Counted from the stretch's first letter, positions 55,239-63,939 are shown. The stretch: 64,000 nucleotides of DNA from Sphingobacterium gobiense (GCF_002980575.1 NZ_PVBS01000003.1:240673-304672); one strand, 5' to 3'. Numbers and translations are program-made. The notes: generated from the sequence alone by a model not told the origin.

Positions 55239-55895
55239 ATGGCGTATAAGTTTGTAGATAATTATCGGGAAAGAGGCGCAAGAAAGCAACTCGTAAAGCA
55301 TCTGGAAAAACGAGGAATTGAGGATAAGCGTGTATTAAACGCTATTGGAAAAGTGCCTCGTCATTTTTTCTTTGACGAGACATTCTGGAACCAAGCCTAT
55401 CGAGATATCGCATTTCCTATTGGTGATGGACAAACTATCTCGCAACCTTATACCGTTGCTTACCAATCGGAATTGCTCCACGTCAAAAAAGGAGATAAAA
55501 TACTAGAGATCGGAACAGGATCAGGTTATCAGACCTGTGTTTTAATGGAATTGGGAGCGGAAGTGTATACGATTGAGCGTCAGGAAAGTCTGTATCGTCG
55601 AACCATTCAAGTGTTGCCTTATATGGGATATAAGCCACATTTTTTCCTAGGGGATGGTTCGCGAGGTATTCCTGAACATGCACCGTATGATAAAATCATT
55701 GTCACTGCCGGAGCTCCATTTGTACCCGAAGTCATGCTGAAACAATTGAAATACGGAGGGCTCTTGGTTATCCCGGTAGGGGATGAGAAATCTCAAAAAA
55801 TGGTGACTATCTTACGTGTTGGAGAGAATGATTTTGAACGTATAGAGCTGGACACCTTCCGCTTTGTTCCATTAGTAGGAGACCAAGCGTGGTAG
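55239..55895 (+). CDS. pcm: Protein-L-isoaspartate O-methyltransferase
   Basis: Repairs isoaspartyl damage in proteins using S-adenosylmethionine. The 218-residue protein has the substrate motif DGQTISQPYTVAYQSELL (about 68-85), SAM motif I ILEIGTGSGYQTCVL (about 92-106) and post-motifs YDKIIVTAGAPFVP and QLKYGGLLVIPVG. Length is normal. It is followed after 23 bases by the MutS-like gene. Confidence 0.95.
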   Translation: MAYKFVDNYRERGARKQLVKHLEKRGIEDKRVLNAIGKVPRHFFFDETFWNQAYRDIAFPIGDGQTISQPYTVAYQSELLHVKKGDKILEIGTGSGYQTCVLMELGAEVYTIERQESLYRRTIQVLPYMGYKPHFFLGDGSRGIPEHAPYDKIIVTAGAPFVPEVMLKQLKYGGLLVIPVGDEKSQKMVTILRVGENDFERIELDTFRFVPLVGDQAW

Positions 55896-55918
55896 TACGC
55901 TAAGAATTATTAATAAAG

Positions 55919-57724
55919 ATGATCTATAACAAATATCAAGACCGTATTCAAAGGACGAAAGAAGAAATTCTGCGTCTAAATAAAGCCATTAATCAAAATA
56001 GTTTCGCCCGTTTATTTGTGATTATTAGCGGTGGTGCATTACTATTTTATTTGGTTCAGAAGGAGAATCTGTTGCTGTTATTTTTGGCTGTTTTGACCAT
56101 TGTATTCCTATTTGCGTTTTTAGTAAGGCGGCAGAGTAAGCTGGAGAAAGTACACGCTGATGCAGAGGCTTTTCTACGGGTCAATGAAAATGAAATAACG
56201 CTGAGGAATACGCGTCGCACGATTTACAATGATGGGGCAGAATTTGAAGACGGCGGCCATCAATATACGGCAGATTTAGATGTTTTTGGTCAATTTTCTT
56301 TGTTTTCATTAGTGAATCGATGTGCTACGTCCTTGGGTATAAATAAGTTAGCGGGTTGGTTGCAATGTGCTACAACTAAAGTCGAAATTGAAGAAAGACA
56401 GAAAGCAATAGCGGAAATTACAGAAGATTTGGACTGGAGTCAGAAATTTCAATCAAGGTTACTATTTAATATTGGCCAGAAAATAGAAGTGAAATCTTTT
56501 TTATTGCGTTATTTTGAGGGGTCAAGCTTGACATTTGGGGGGAGATTTATGCGCCTATATGTGCCTATCGCTCCCTTTATATTGTTGGTGGGCGTATTGT
56601 TTTCACTATTTGTGATGCCGATATGGACGGTTTTGCTTTTGCTGGGATTAATCCATTTGTTCTGGACATTAGGACTAGCAGGAAAGGTAGGCTTGTTTTC
56701 CAGTAGGATAGATAAAGTGGGGCAAATTTTAGCAGCTTATGCGGAAGGCCTTGCCTTGGTGGAAGAAAGGACGTTTGTGGCAACGGAAAACCAACGCTTG
56801 CAACAACAGTTAAGTGTTGACGGGAAGCCGTTGTCTGGAGCCTTTCGGGAATTGTCCAAACTAATCAACAATCTAGATGCGCGAAATAATATGCTCATGG
56901 GAGCTATCCTCAATATTATTTTGCTATGGGATTTTAAATACGTGATGAAAATTGTAGAATGGAAATCGAAGTATGAGGCGGATATTTTGGAAGCCTTCGA
57001 TATTATCGCGGAATTTGAAGCGTTAAATTCATTGGCCATTTTAAAGCGTAATCATCCCTCTTGGACGACTCCCGAATTATTGAGCAATACGACGAACGAC
57101 AAAATTGTAGCAGTGGAAATTGCACATCCGTTAATTCCGGCAGTACAATCTGTAGCGAATGATTATAGTAACGAACAGCATCGTATTGCCTTGATTACCG
57201 GCTCAAATATGGCGGGCAAGAGTACATTTCTTCGAACGATTGGTATCAACGCGGTATTGGCGTATGCAGGAGCAGTAACGTGTGCTACCGTATTTAAATT
57301 GCCTATTTATAATCTTATTTCCTATATGCGGATCAGAGACTCTTTAAATGAGAGTACATCTACGTTTAAAGCAGAATTGGATAGGATGAAGTTTATATTA
57401 GACACTGTGAAACAGGATAAAGATAGTTTTTTTCTTATTGATGAGATGTTACGTGGAACCAATTCGGTAGATAAATACTTGGGATCCCGAGCGATCATCC
57501 GTAAATTAATCGCTATGGAAGGTAAGGGAATGGTAGCGACCCATGACTTGCAATTGGCATCACTCGAAGAGGAAAATATAGGCAGGGTACAAAACTACCA
57601 TTTCGATATTCGCGTAGAGGAGGGAGAAATGCTTTTTGATTATAAATTGAAAAACGGCCGTTGTACAATTTTCAATGCATCACTATTATTGAAAGGTATT
57701 GGGATTGATGTAGAGTCGATTTGA
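55919..57724 (+). CDS. Membrane-anchored MutS-like ATPase
   Basis: The 601-residue protein has the MutS C-terminal ABC-type ATPase domain (about 390-595), with Walker A TGSNMAGKSTFLRT, Walker B FFLIDEMLRGTNSVDK and the His switch ATHDLQLA. It lacks the mismatch-recognition N-terminus of true MutS. Two hydrophobic regions (about 28-68 and 214-262) suggest membrane attachment, which is unexpected for a mismatch-repair protein. Part of the MutS core (helical lever region about 290-390) remains. The function is unknown. Confidence 0.82.
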   Translation: MIYNKYQDRIQRTKEEILRLNKAINQNSFARLFVIISGGALLFYLVQKENLLLLFLAVLTIVFLFAFLVRRQSKLEKVHADAEAFLRVNENEITLRNTRRTIYNDGAEFEDGGHQYTADLDVFGQFSLFSLVNRCATSLGINKLAGWLQCATTKVEIEERQKAIAEITEDLDWSQKFQSRLLFNIGQKIEVKSFLLRYFEGSSLTFGGRFMRLYVPIAPFILLVGVLFSLFVMPIWTVLLLLGLIHLFWTLGLAGKVGLFSSRIDKVGQILAAYAEGLALVEERTFVATENQRLQQQLSVDGKPLSGAFRELSKLINNLDARNNMLMGAILNIILLWDFKYVMKIVEWKSKYEADILEAFDIIAEFEALNSLAILKRNHPSWTTPELLSNTTNDKIVAVEIAHPLIPAVQSVANDYSNEQHRIALITGSNMAGKSTFLRTIGINAVLAYAGAVTCATVFKLPIYNLISYMRIRDSLNESTSTFKAELDRMKFILDTVKQDKDSFFLIDEMLRGTNSVDKYLGSRAIIRKLIAMEGKGMVATHDLQLASLEEENIGRVQNYHFDIRVEEGEMLFDYKLKNGRCTIFNASLLLKGIGIDVESI

Positions 57725-57743
57725 TATTACTCACCATTATAAA

Positions 57744-58145
57744 ATGACAGTAGAAGAGAGAATTAAAACGTCAGAAACACGCGTATGTACGACCGTATTT
57801 CCGTTTTTGACCAATCATCACGACACCTTATTTGGTGGGAAGGCAATGGCCATTATGGATGAAGTATCGTTTATGGCAGCGACTCGGTTTTGTCGTAAAC
57901 GTTTGGTAACGGTTTCCACTGATCGTATTGACTTCGAGAAGGCGATTCCGAACGGAAGTATCATTGAAGCTATCGCACGCGTGTATAGCGTGGGCAACAC
58001 AAGTGTAAAAGTGAAAGTAGAGGTCTTCTTGGAAAAGATGTATGAAGATGGCCGTGAATTGGCTATTCAGGGGATGTTTACCTTCGTGGCTTTGGATGAT
58101 AACAAACAGCCTATTCCGGTTGTGCAGGGATTGGATTTGGAGTAA
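57744..58145 (+). CDS. Acyl-CoA thioesterase (YciA-like hotdog fold)
   Basis: Hydrolyses acyl-CoA to free acid and CoA. The 133-residue single hotdog domain has the pattern FPFLTNHHDTLFGGKAMAIMDEVSFMAATRF (about 20-50), with the catalytic Asp in the central helix, and a second strand block VTVSTDRIDFEKAIPNGSI. It is 19 bases after the MutS-like gene and probably in its transcript. The natural acyl chain is not known. Confidence 0.9.
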   Translation: MTVEERIKTSETRVCTTVFPFLTNHHDTLFGGKAMAIMDEVSFMAATRFCRKRLVTVSTDRIDFEKAIPNGSIIEAIARVYSVGNTSVKVKVEVFLEKMYEDGRELAIQGMFTFVALDDNKQPIPVVQGLDLE

Positions 58146-58243
58146 GGTCTACGAACAATAGGCTAGCCAGTTCGAAGCGTCATACGGGAGCGACCGGCAT
58201 ACGCCAGAAAGCAATTGGAGCTTCCGGTAACGACACATAGGCA

Positions 58244-58257
58244 ATACGCCGGCGTAT
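58244..58257. repeat. Perfect 14-bp palindrome between convergent genes
   Basis: ATACGCCGGCGTAT lies in a GC-rich patch (about 58150-58260) unlike its AT-rich surroundings. A related CATACGCC word occurs at about 58199-58206. It could form a short hairpin at the 3' ends of the thioesterase and smpB transcripts. Confidence 0.45.
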
Positions 58258-58269
58258 AAAAAGGAACTA

Positions 58270-58725
58270 CTACCTTTTCATCACACGGTCGAGTTCCCTT
58301 TTGCTTTCCCGTTCTTTGATAGTGTCTCGTTTATCGAAATCTTTTTTACCTTGCGCTAAGGCTATTTCTACTTTGGCATAGCCTCTTTCGTTGATGAAAA
58401 TACGCAGGGGGACGATAGTAAAGCCCTTTTCTTCCCCCTTTTCTTTTAATTTTTTCAGCTCCTTTTTGGTCAACAAAAGTTGGCGATCCCTTTTTGCTTC
58501 GTGGTTGTAGAAAGATCCAAATGAATATTCGGCAATATGCATATTCCGAATGTATAAGCCATCTTCAAAAAATGTACAAAAGCTGTCGTTAATATTTGCT
58601 TTTCCTTGTCGGATAGATTTGATTTCGGTACCTAGCAAACCGATGCCTGCTATATACTTATCTAACAGGTGATATTCAAAGGATGCACGTTTATTCTTAA
58701 TATTTATATTTGCTGATATTGCCAT
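58270..58725 (-). CDS. smpB: SsrA-binding protein SmpB
   Basis: Binds tmRNA and brings it to stalled ribosomes. The 151-residue protein has the SmpB barrel (NKRASFEYHLLDKYIAGIGLLGTEIKSIRQGKANI) and the basic C-terminal tail (KKDFDKRDTIKERESKRELDRVMKR) that enters the mRNA channel. The start at 58725 was chosen over a frame extended by seven codons, since MAISANINIKNKRA is the usual N-terminus. A -7-like element lies just upstream. The tmRNA gene was not seen in the window. Confidence 0.96.
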   Translation of the reverse strand: MAISANINIKNKRASFEYHLLDKYIAGIGLLGTEIKSIRQGKANINDSFCTFFEDGLYIRNMHIAEYSFGSFYNHEAKRDRQLLLTKKELKKLKEKGEEKGFTIVPLRIFINERGYAKVEIALAQGKKDFDKRDTIKERESKRELDRVMKR

Positions 58726-58743
58726 TTCAAATTGATTTAAACG

Positions 58744-58751
58744 CAAAAATA
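58744..58751 (-). promoter_or_regulatory. Candidate -7 element of smpB
   Basis: On the minus strand this reads TATTTTTG, matching TAnnTTTG, 19 bases upstream of the smpB start. The -33 element is unclear. Confidence 0.4.
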
Positions 58752-59080
58752 GCGATTTTATAAGTTTATTGAACTTTTCGTGATAAACTGTTGGTAATAT
58801 CTTAACAATAATTTAATTTTATGATATTTATATGGTTTTTAAATATTATTCGTTCGCGAGAATTTTGTATGTTTGCTCCGATTTTTTTGGACTGAAAATA
58901 TACAAGAGGAGTCCTATAGAGTTGTCAAATAATAACATAATATGTTAATGGCTTGATGGGAAGGGAATTGTATATTTTTGTTTTTTTTAATTTATTTTTG
59001 ACGATTGATTGAAAAAGGTCAAAAGTTAAATTAACTTGCGTTATAGAAATTATGTCACATAAAATACAAACACCTACAGC
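58752..59080. other. AT-rich gap upstream of the sphingolipid operon
   Basis: No gene or RNA was recognised. Two -7-like elements face the sphingolipid operon: TATGTTTG at 58868-58875 and TATTTTTG at 58973-58980. A TTG (58953-58955) lies 17 bases before the second. The long leader that either would give could hold regulatory sites, but none is identifiable. Confidence 0.4.
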
Positions 59081-60289
59081 ATGAGTACGGGAAAGTTAAG
59101 TGGAAGAACGTCTAAGTTCCTGAAAAGTGAACTAGAGCCAATTAAGTCTAATAATCTTTACGCTTATTTTAGACCTATTCAATCAAAACAGGATACGGAA
59201 GTTTTGATCGATGGCAAACGTGTGCTGATGTTCGGATCAAACTCTTATTTAGGTTTGACAACAGATAAGAGAATTATAAAGGCCGCGCAGGACGCACTGG
59301 AAAAGTACGGTACAGGCTGTGCGGGATCTCGTTTTCTTAATGGAACGCTGGATATCCACGTGGAATTAGAAGAAAAGCTGGCAAGCTACGTAGGTAAAGA
59401 AGCAGCGATATTATTCAGTACGGGTTTTCAATCTAATTTGGGACCGTTATCGTGCTTAACGGGGCGTAATGATTATATCTTACTAGACGAAAGAAATCAT
59501 GCTTCTATTATTGATGGTAGTAGATTGTCTTTTTCTAAAGTCGTCAAATATGCGCATAACGATATGGATGATTTGCGCTCCAAAATAGCTCGGCTTCCGG
59601 AAGATAGCTTTAAGCTCATTGCGACAGATGGTATTTTTAGTATGGAAGGTGATATTGTAAAGCTTCCAGAACTGGTTGCCGTAGCCGACGAGTACGATGC
59701 CGCTATTTTATGTGACGATGCCCATAGTTTAGGTGTGATAGGTGAAAAAGGAGCCGGTACAGCTTCTCATTTCGGGTTGACGGACAAAGTCGATTTAATT
59801 ATGGGAACATTTAGCAAATCGCTAGCTTCCTTGGGTGGTTTCGTGGCAGCAGATGCGGATACCATTGAATATCTAAAACATCGAGCTCGTTCGTTGATGT
59901 TCAGTGCTAGTATGACACCTGCTTCAGTTGCTTCAACGCTAAAAGCATTAGAGATAATTCAGACTGAGCCGGAACATATAGAAAAGCTGTGGGCAAATAC
60001 GAATTACGCAAAAAGACTTTTGCTTGAGCAGGGCTTCGACTTAGGTTTTACCGAAAGTCCAATCTTGCCAATTTTTGTCCGTAACAACGATAAAACATAC
60101 TATGTTACGAAAATGCTTCAGGATAATGGTGTTTTCGTCAATCCCGTTGTTGCTCCGGCAGTACCTGCCGAGGAATCGCTCATACGCTTTTCACTGATGG
60201 CAACACATACTTTTGAACAAATAGAAGAAGCTGTAGACAAGATGTCTAAAGTATTCAAGACATTGGAAGTAGAGTCTTTCATAAATTAG
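59081..60289 (+). CDS. spt: Serine palmitoyltransferase
   Basis: PLP enzyme that condenses L-serine with a fatty acyl-CoA to 3-ketosphinganine, committing to sphingolipids. The 402-residue alpha-oxoamine synthase has the PLP-stacking His140 (DERNHASIIDG), the Asp/His pair at D212 and H215 (CDDAHSLG) and the Schiff-base Lys246 (GTFSKSLASLGG). These are two residues on from the positions in the Sphingobacterium multivorum enzyme. The paralogues KBL and BioF are less likely given the context. It is first of a five-gene operon; the GNAT gene starts 4 bases after its stop. Confidence 0.93.
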   Translation: MSTGKLSGRTSKFLKSELEPIKSNNLYAYFRPIQSKQDTEVLIDGKRVLMFGSNSYLGLTTDKRIIKAAQDALEKYGTGCAGSRFLNGTLDIHVELEEKLASYVGKEAAILFSTGFQSNLGPLSCLTGRNDYILLDERNHASIIDGSRLSFSKVVKYAHNDMDDLRSKIARLPEDSFKLIATDGIFSMEGDIVKLPELVAVADEYDAAILCDDAHSLGVIGEKGAGTASHFGLTDKVDLIMGTFSKSLASLGGFVAADADTIEYLKHRARSLMFSASMTPASVASTLKALEIIQTEPEHIEKLWANTNYAKRLLLEQGFDLGFTESPILPIFVRNNDKTYYVTKMLQDNGVFVNPVVAPAVPAEESLIRFSLMATHTFEQIEEAVDKMSKVFKTLEVESFIN

Positions 60290-60293
60290 GGAA

Positions 60294-61415
60294 ATGATAG
60301 AGATAATTCCTGTTCAAACAAAGAAGCAAATCGCTCAATTTATTGATTTGCCACATGATTTGTATGCAAAAGATCAAAATTATGTCCCCGAATTATTTTT
60401 AGGGCAACAGGACTTACTCTCTCCTCATAAGCACCCTTTTTATAAGCACTCGTCAGCGCAACCTTTTCTTGCCTATAAAGATGGACATATTGCAGGGCGG
60501 GTTTTAGCGATATGGAATGCTAACCATAATGCTTTTAACAACGTATCTGAAGGGCAATTTGGTTTCTTTGAATCTATTAATGACCTGGCGGTAGCGAAGA
60601 AGTTGCTCGACACGGCTGCCGAATGGGTGAAGTCTAAAGGAGGAACTCGTATCATAGGGCCTGTTAACCTTACTACGAATGATACTTGTGGACTTTTGGT
60701 GGAGGGTTTTGATAGACCGCCCATGGTCATGATGCCTTATAATCCTCCTTACTATTTAGAACTGATTGAACATGCCGGCTACAGTAAAAAAGTAGATTTG
60801 CGTGCTTATCTCGTTAAGACGAAAACAGCCAATCAGCGTTCGGTACTTCTGTTGGAAAAATTAGAGGGCCGGTTGAAGCGATCGGGCATTATTTTGCGGC
60901 AGATAAATTTAAAAGATTTTGCGAACGAAGCGAAGAAAATAAAGACGGTGTATAATAAAGCTTGGGACAAAAATCTGGGTTTCGTTCCGATGACGGATGA
61001 CGAGTTCGATTATACAGCTAAAGAATTGAAGATGATCGTGGATCCAAAATATTGTATCGTAGCGGAGAAAGAAGGGGAAATTGTCGGTTTTGCTCTAGGG
61101 ATTCCGAATATTAACGAAATTTTGATTCATATAAAGAAAGGTAGGTTATTGCCTTTTGGTATATTCAAATTGCTTTTTGGCTTGAAAAAAGTCAACATGA
61201 TTCGGGTCTTGATGCTCGGGGTGCTAGAGGAGTATCGAAAATTGGGTATAGAAGCGTGCCTATACGGCCGCATTATAAAAAATGCAGTTCCCGCGGGAAT
61301 TGAAGGCGCAGAATGTTCCTGGATGTTGGACGATAATTATATGATGAACCATGCCATTGAACAGATTAACGCCGAGTTCTATAAGCGCTATCGTCTGTAC
61401 GAGAAAGCGATATGA
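60294..61415 (+). CDS. GNAT-fold acyltransferase, candidate bacterial ceramide synthase
   Basis: The 373-residue protein has a C-terminal GNAT-like acetyltransferase core (about 240-340, YCIVAEKEGEIVGFALGIPNINEIL and MLGVLEEYRKLGIEACLYG) and an N-terminal half with IGPVNLTTNDTCGLLVEGFDRPPMVMMPYNPPYY. In Caulobacter a GNAT-superfamily protein encoded with spt N-acylates the sphingoid base (bacterial ceramide synthase). Position directly after spt and the 4-base overlap with the next gene support that role here, but the assignment is by context and resemblance. Confidence 0.72.
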   Translation: MIEIIPVQTKKQIAQFIDLPHDLYAKDQNYVPELFLGQQDLLSPHKHPFYKHSSAQPFLAYKDGHIAGRVLAIWNANHNAFNNVSEGQFGFFESINDLAVAKKLLDTAAEWVKSKGGTRIIGPVNLTTNDTCGLLVEGFDRPPMVMMPYNPPYYLELIEHAGYSKKVDLRAYLVKTKTANQRSVLLLEKLEGRLKRSGIILRQINLKDFANEAKKIKTVYNKAWDKNLGFVPMTDDEFDYTAKELKMIVDPKYCIVAEKEGEIVGFALGIPNINEILIHIKKGRLLPFGIFKLLFGLKKVNMIRVLMLGVLEEYRKLGIEACLYGRIIKNAVPAGIEGAECSWMLDDNYMMNHAIEQINAEFYKRYRLYEKAI

Positions 61416-62407
61416 AGAGGAAAATATTAATAACTGGAGCTAGCGGATTTGTTGGCTTTCATTTAGTTTCTGCAGCATTCGAAGCCGGTTACGAAGTGCA
61501 CGCCGCTGTGCGTCGATCTAGTCAAATTGCCGATATCGAACCATTCGTTGAAAAATTCCTTTACCCCGACTTTAATCAAATAAGTTCATTAGCAGCACTT
61601 TTCTCTTTAGAAGCGTATGCATATATTATACACGCCGCAGCGATGACAAAAGCAAAATCGGAAGCAGAAATGATTGCTATGAATGTGGGGGTAACCGAGC
61701 GACTGTTGGAAGCGGCTTTTCGAGCTCCACAACCACCTATTCGTTTTGTCTTTGTGAGCAGCTTAGCGGCTATTGGGCCGGTAGGTTACCTCGATGAGCC
61801 AATAACAGAGGATACGCCATATGATCCCGTGACTATGTATGGGCGAAGTAAGCGGGACGCGGAAAAGATGATCCGTACGAAATTTATTGAAAAGCCTGTT
61901 TCTATTATCCGACCTACAGCGGTATATGGCCCGCGTGAAAAAGATCTTTTTATTTTGTTTGATACGATGAACAAGGGATTGGATGCGTATGTGGGAAGAG
62001 CACCCCAAAAGCTTTCCTTTGTATATGTAAAAGATTTAGCCGATGTTTTATTACGTGCGTGCATTTCTCCGCAAGAAGGATTAACTATTTTTAATATTTC
62101 AGATGGACGTATTTATTCCCGTTATGAAATGGCGGAGATTTTTAAAAAGACATTCCGTAAAAAGCTTATTCGCATTCATGTGCCGTATGCTATAGTCAAA
62201 ACGGTGGCGCAGATTTCGCAATGGTTGTATCGCAAATCATCCCAGACTCCTGTAATTTATCCCGAACGTTTAAGGGAGTTAACTGCGGAGAATTGGGGTT
62301 GTGATATCACACATGCAAAGCAGAGGCTTGGGTACCAGCCACAATATGATCTGGATAATGGGTTAGTGGACAGCCTACTTTGGTACAAAAAAAATAATTG
62401 GTTTTAA
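61412..62407 (+). CDS. NAD-dependent epimerase/dehydratase family, candidate ceramide reductase
   Basis: The 331-residue extended SDR has the N-terminal NAD(P) motif TGASGFVGFH (8-17), a catalytic Ser (FVSSLAAIG) and the Tyr-Lys pair in YGRSK. A membrane-tending helix near the C-terminus (about 248-268) is possible. In Caulobacter an epimerase-like protein (CerR) in the same gene set reduces the 3-keto group of the ceramide precursor. Overlap of 4 bases (ATGA) with the GNAT gene supports coupled function. Confidence in the fold is high, in the substrate moderate. Confidence 0.75.
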   Translation: MKRKILITGASGFVGFHLVSAAFEAGYEVHAAVRRSSQIADIEPFVEKFLYPDFNQISSLAALFSLEAYAYIIHAAAMTKAKSEAEMIAMNVGVTERLLEAAFRAPQPPIRFVFVSSLAAIGPVGYLDEPITEDTPYDPVTMYGRSKRDAEKMIRTKFIEKPVSIIRPTAVYGPREKDLFILFDTMNKGLDAYVGRAPQKLSFVYVKDLADVLLRACISPQEGLTIFNISDGRIYSRYEMAEIFKKTFRKKLIRIHVPYAIVKTVAQISQWLYRKSSQTPVIYPERLRELTAENWGCDITHAKQRLGYQPQYDLDNGLVDSLLWYKKNNWF

Positions 62408-62417
62408 AGACTGTAAT

Positions 62418-63131
62418 ATGAGTCAAAAAATAAATAAAAAGCTTTTCCAAGACCGAAAGAGGACAAATGTTTTAAGCTCTTCGGAACAAAAACTGATTTC
62501 TTATCTAGTGCCACGTATCCCTAATTGGATTTCGTCTGATGGTCTTACGGCTATTGGGCTATTTGGGTCACTGATGATACTGGGAAGCTTTCTCTTGGCA
62601 GAGTATGTCGCGCGTCCATGGTTGCTGTTAGGAATTATAGGCTTTTTTGTTCAATGGTTCGGAGATTCACTAGACGGACGTATTGCTTATTATCGCAACA
62701 AGTCACGTAAGTGGTATGGCTTCGCATTGGACATTGTCATGGATTGGATCAGTACGGTGATGATAGGGTTGGGGTATGTGTTCTATGCGACGGGAGATTT
62801 TAAATATTCGGGTTTTGCATTAGTCGCATTGTACGGTTGGGCGATGATTATTTCACAATTACGCTATCGAATAACGGATAAATACACTATTGATGCAGGA
62901 CTATTGGGGCCGACAGAGATTCGAGTCATTATATGTGCAGTACTGTTATGTGAAGTCCTTTTTGCTGGGAGCATCAATTATCTGGTAATTATTATCTGTA
63001 TTGCTTTGTTCGTTATCAATTGCGTAGATACCAAGAAGCTATTAGATATGGGTGATGAGCGAGACTGGGAGGAGAAGAAAAATAAGGAGATTGCGGCAAA
63101 TGAAAAAGAAGCACAAAGTAGTAATACGTGA
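62418..63131 (+). CDS. CDP-alcohol phosphotransferase, candidate ceramide headgroup enzyme
   Basis: Integral membrane enzyme that transfers a phospho-alcohol from a CDP donor. The 237-residue protein has several membrane helices and a variant of the family motif, seen as DSLDGRIAYYRN, then G and DIVMD. The Asp residues that bind metal are kept, but the Arg of the usual DGxxAR is replaced by Tyr. In this operon it is likely to add a phosphorylated head group to ceramide (ethanolamine or inositol type), which is an inference. The C-terminal tail is hydrophilic and overlaps the start of the next gene by 32 bases. Confidence 0.8.
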   Translation: MSQKINKKLFQDRKRTNVLSSSEQKLISYLVPRIPNWISSDGLTAIGLFGSLMILGSFLLAEYVARPWLLLGIIGFFVQWFGDSLDGRIAYYRNKSRKWYGFALDIVMDWISTVMIGLGYVFYATGDFKYSGFALVALYGWAMIISQLRYRITDKYTIDAGLLGPTEIRVIICAVLLCEVLFAGSINYLVIIICIALFVINCVDTKKLLDMGDERDWEEKKNKEIAANEKEAQSSNT

Positions 63132-63510
63132 TTTTCTTCTTTCTTTCGGAAAGGCACAAGTGTCTGCTTTTTTAGGTGGACTATTTGACTTCTCCGTTTA
63201 TACCATTTGTATACAAGTCTTAGGTTTCACGGCTTATATATCAAATATAATCAGCGGCTCGTTAGGGGCCGTTGTTAATTTTACGATTAATAGATGTTGG
63301 ACGTTTGGTAGTACGGGGGCACCTGTAGGTAAGCAGTTAGGGAAATTCGTCATGGTCGTTATAGGTAGTATATCTTTAAAATCAATGGGCATATTCTTTT
63401 TAGTCGATCATCTCTTGTTAAACCCGTACTATTCGAAAATTATTGTAGAAATTCTTGTTTCGCTTGGTTTTAACTTTTTGATGCAGAAATATTGGGTGTT
63501 TAGAAAGTAG
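63100..63510 (+). CDS. GtrA-like small membrane protein
   Basis: The 136-residue protein has four hydrophobic segments (about 18-40, 43-63, 82-102, 106-126) and GtrA-family features: SAFLGGLFDFSVYT, GAVVNFTINRCWTFG and the ending FNFLMQKYWVFRK. GtrA proteins help move polyprenyl-phosphate sugars across the inner membrane. The ATG at 63100 was chosen; the longer frame runs far into the previous gene. It ends the sphingolipid operon and may flip or help glycosylate the lipid product. No terminator is evident after it. Confidence 0.82.
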   Translation: MKKKHKVVIRDFLLSFGKAQVSAFLGGLFDFSVYTICIQVLGFTAYISNIISGSLGAVVNFTINRCWTFGSTGAPVGKQLGKFVMVVIGSISLKSMGIFFLVDHLLLNPYYSKIIVEILVSLGFNFLMQKYWVFRK

Positions 63511-63600
63511 TTAATCAGTTCGTCATGGTTTTAATTCGCGCTTTATTAAAAAAATATCTTTCAGATTTCCAGTATATTGTATTGTCTATGGTATAAAAAG
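63511..63600. other. Short gap before the rRNA promoters
   Basis: AT-rich, with no gene, hairpin terminator or repeat recognised. Confidence 0.4.
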
Positions 63601-63611
63601 TATGGGGTTGC

Positions 63612-63642
63612 TTGGAGGGAATGCATAAAATTTCTACCTTTG
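63612..63642 (+). promoter_or_regulatory. rRNA operon promoter P1
   Basis: TTGG (63612-63615), a 19-base spacer and TACCTTTG (63635-63642) fit the Bacteroidota promoter pattern. The -7 element is identical to that of P2, 95 bases downstream. Confidence 0.65.
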
Positions 63643-63669
63643 CACCACTCCGCGAGGGAGGGCAAATAA

Positions 63670-63683
63670 CCCGGTGATCCGGG
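63670..63683 (+). repeat. GC-rich hairpin between the rRNA promoters
   Basis: CCCGG (63670-63674) and CCGGG (63679-63683) form a tight hairpin with loop TGAT, downstream of P1 and upstream of P2. Confidence 0.5.
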
Positions 63684-63707
63684 AGGCGGAAAATTTGAAA
63701 AAACATT

Positions 63708-63737
63708 TTTGGTTTTCGTTAAACTTCCTTACCTTTG
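63708..63737 (+). promoter_or_regulatory. rRNA operon promoter P2
   Basis: TTTG (63708-63711), an 18-base spacer and TACCTTTG (63730-63737). It lies about 240 bases upstream of the 16S gene and has a good match at both elements. Confidence 0.75.
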
Positions 63738-63826
63738 CCATCCCGAAAGGGAAAAAACAAGAGATAGATTCCGCGCTTTATTGAAGTACGGTCTACGATA
63801 GCCGAAGCGCGAAGCGGAGGTGCAGA

Positions 63827-63838
63827 AGTTCTTTAAGA
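63827..63838 (+). promoter_or_regulatory. boxA-like antitermination site in the rRNA leader
   Basis: AGTTCTTTAAGA resembles the core of E. coli boxA (TGCTCTTTAACA), which recruits NusB/NusE to prevent early termination. Its position in the 16S leader fits this role. Confidence 0.5.
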
Positions 63839-63939
63839 TAGATGATCATGTAGCGCAGCGAGTACCCTTGCTAGGGGAAAGTTGTAAGATAAGAGACAAT
63901 TTTTTCGGTCCGGGCCGTACAGTACATTTACTGACGATC

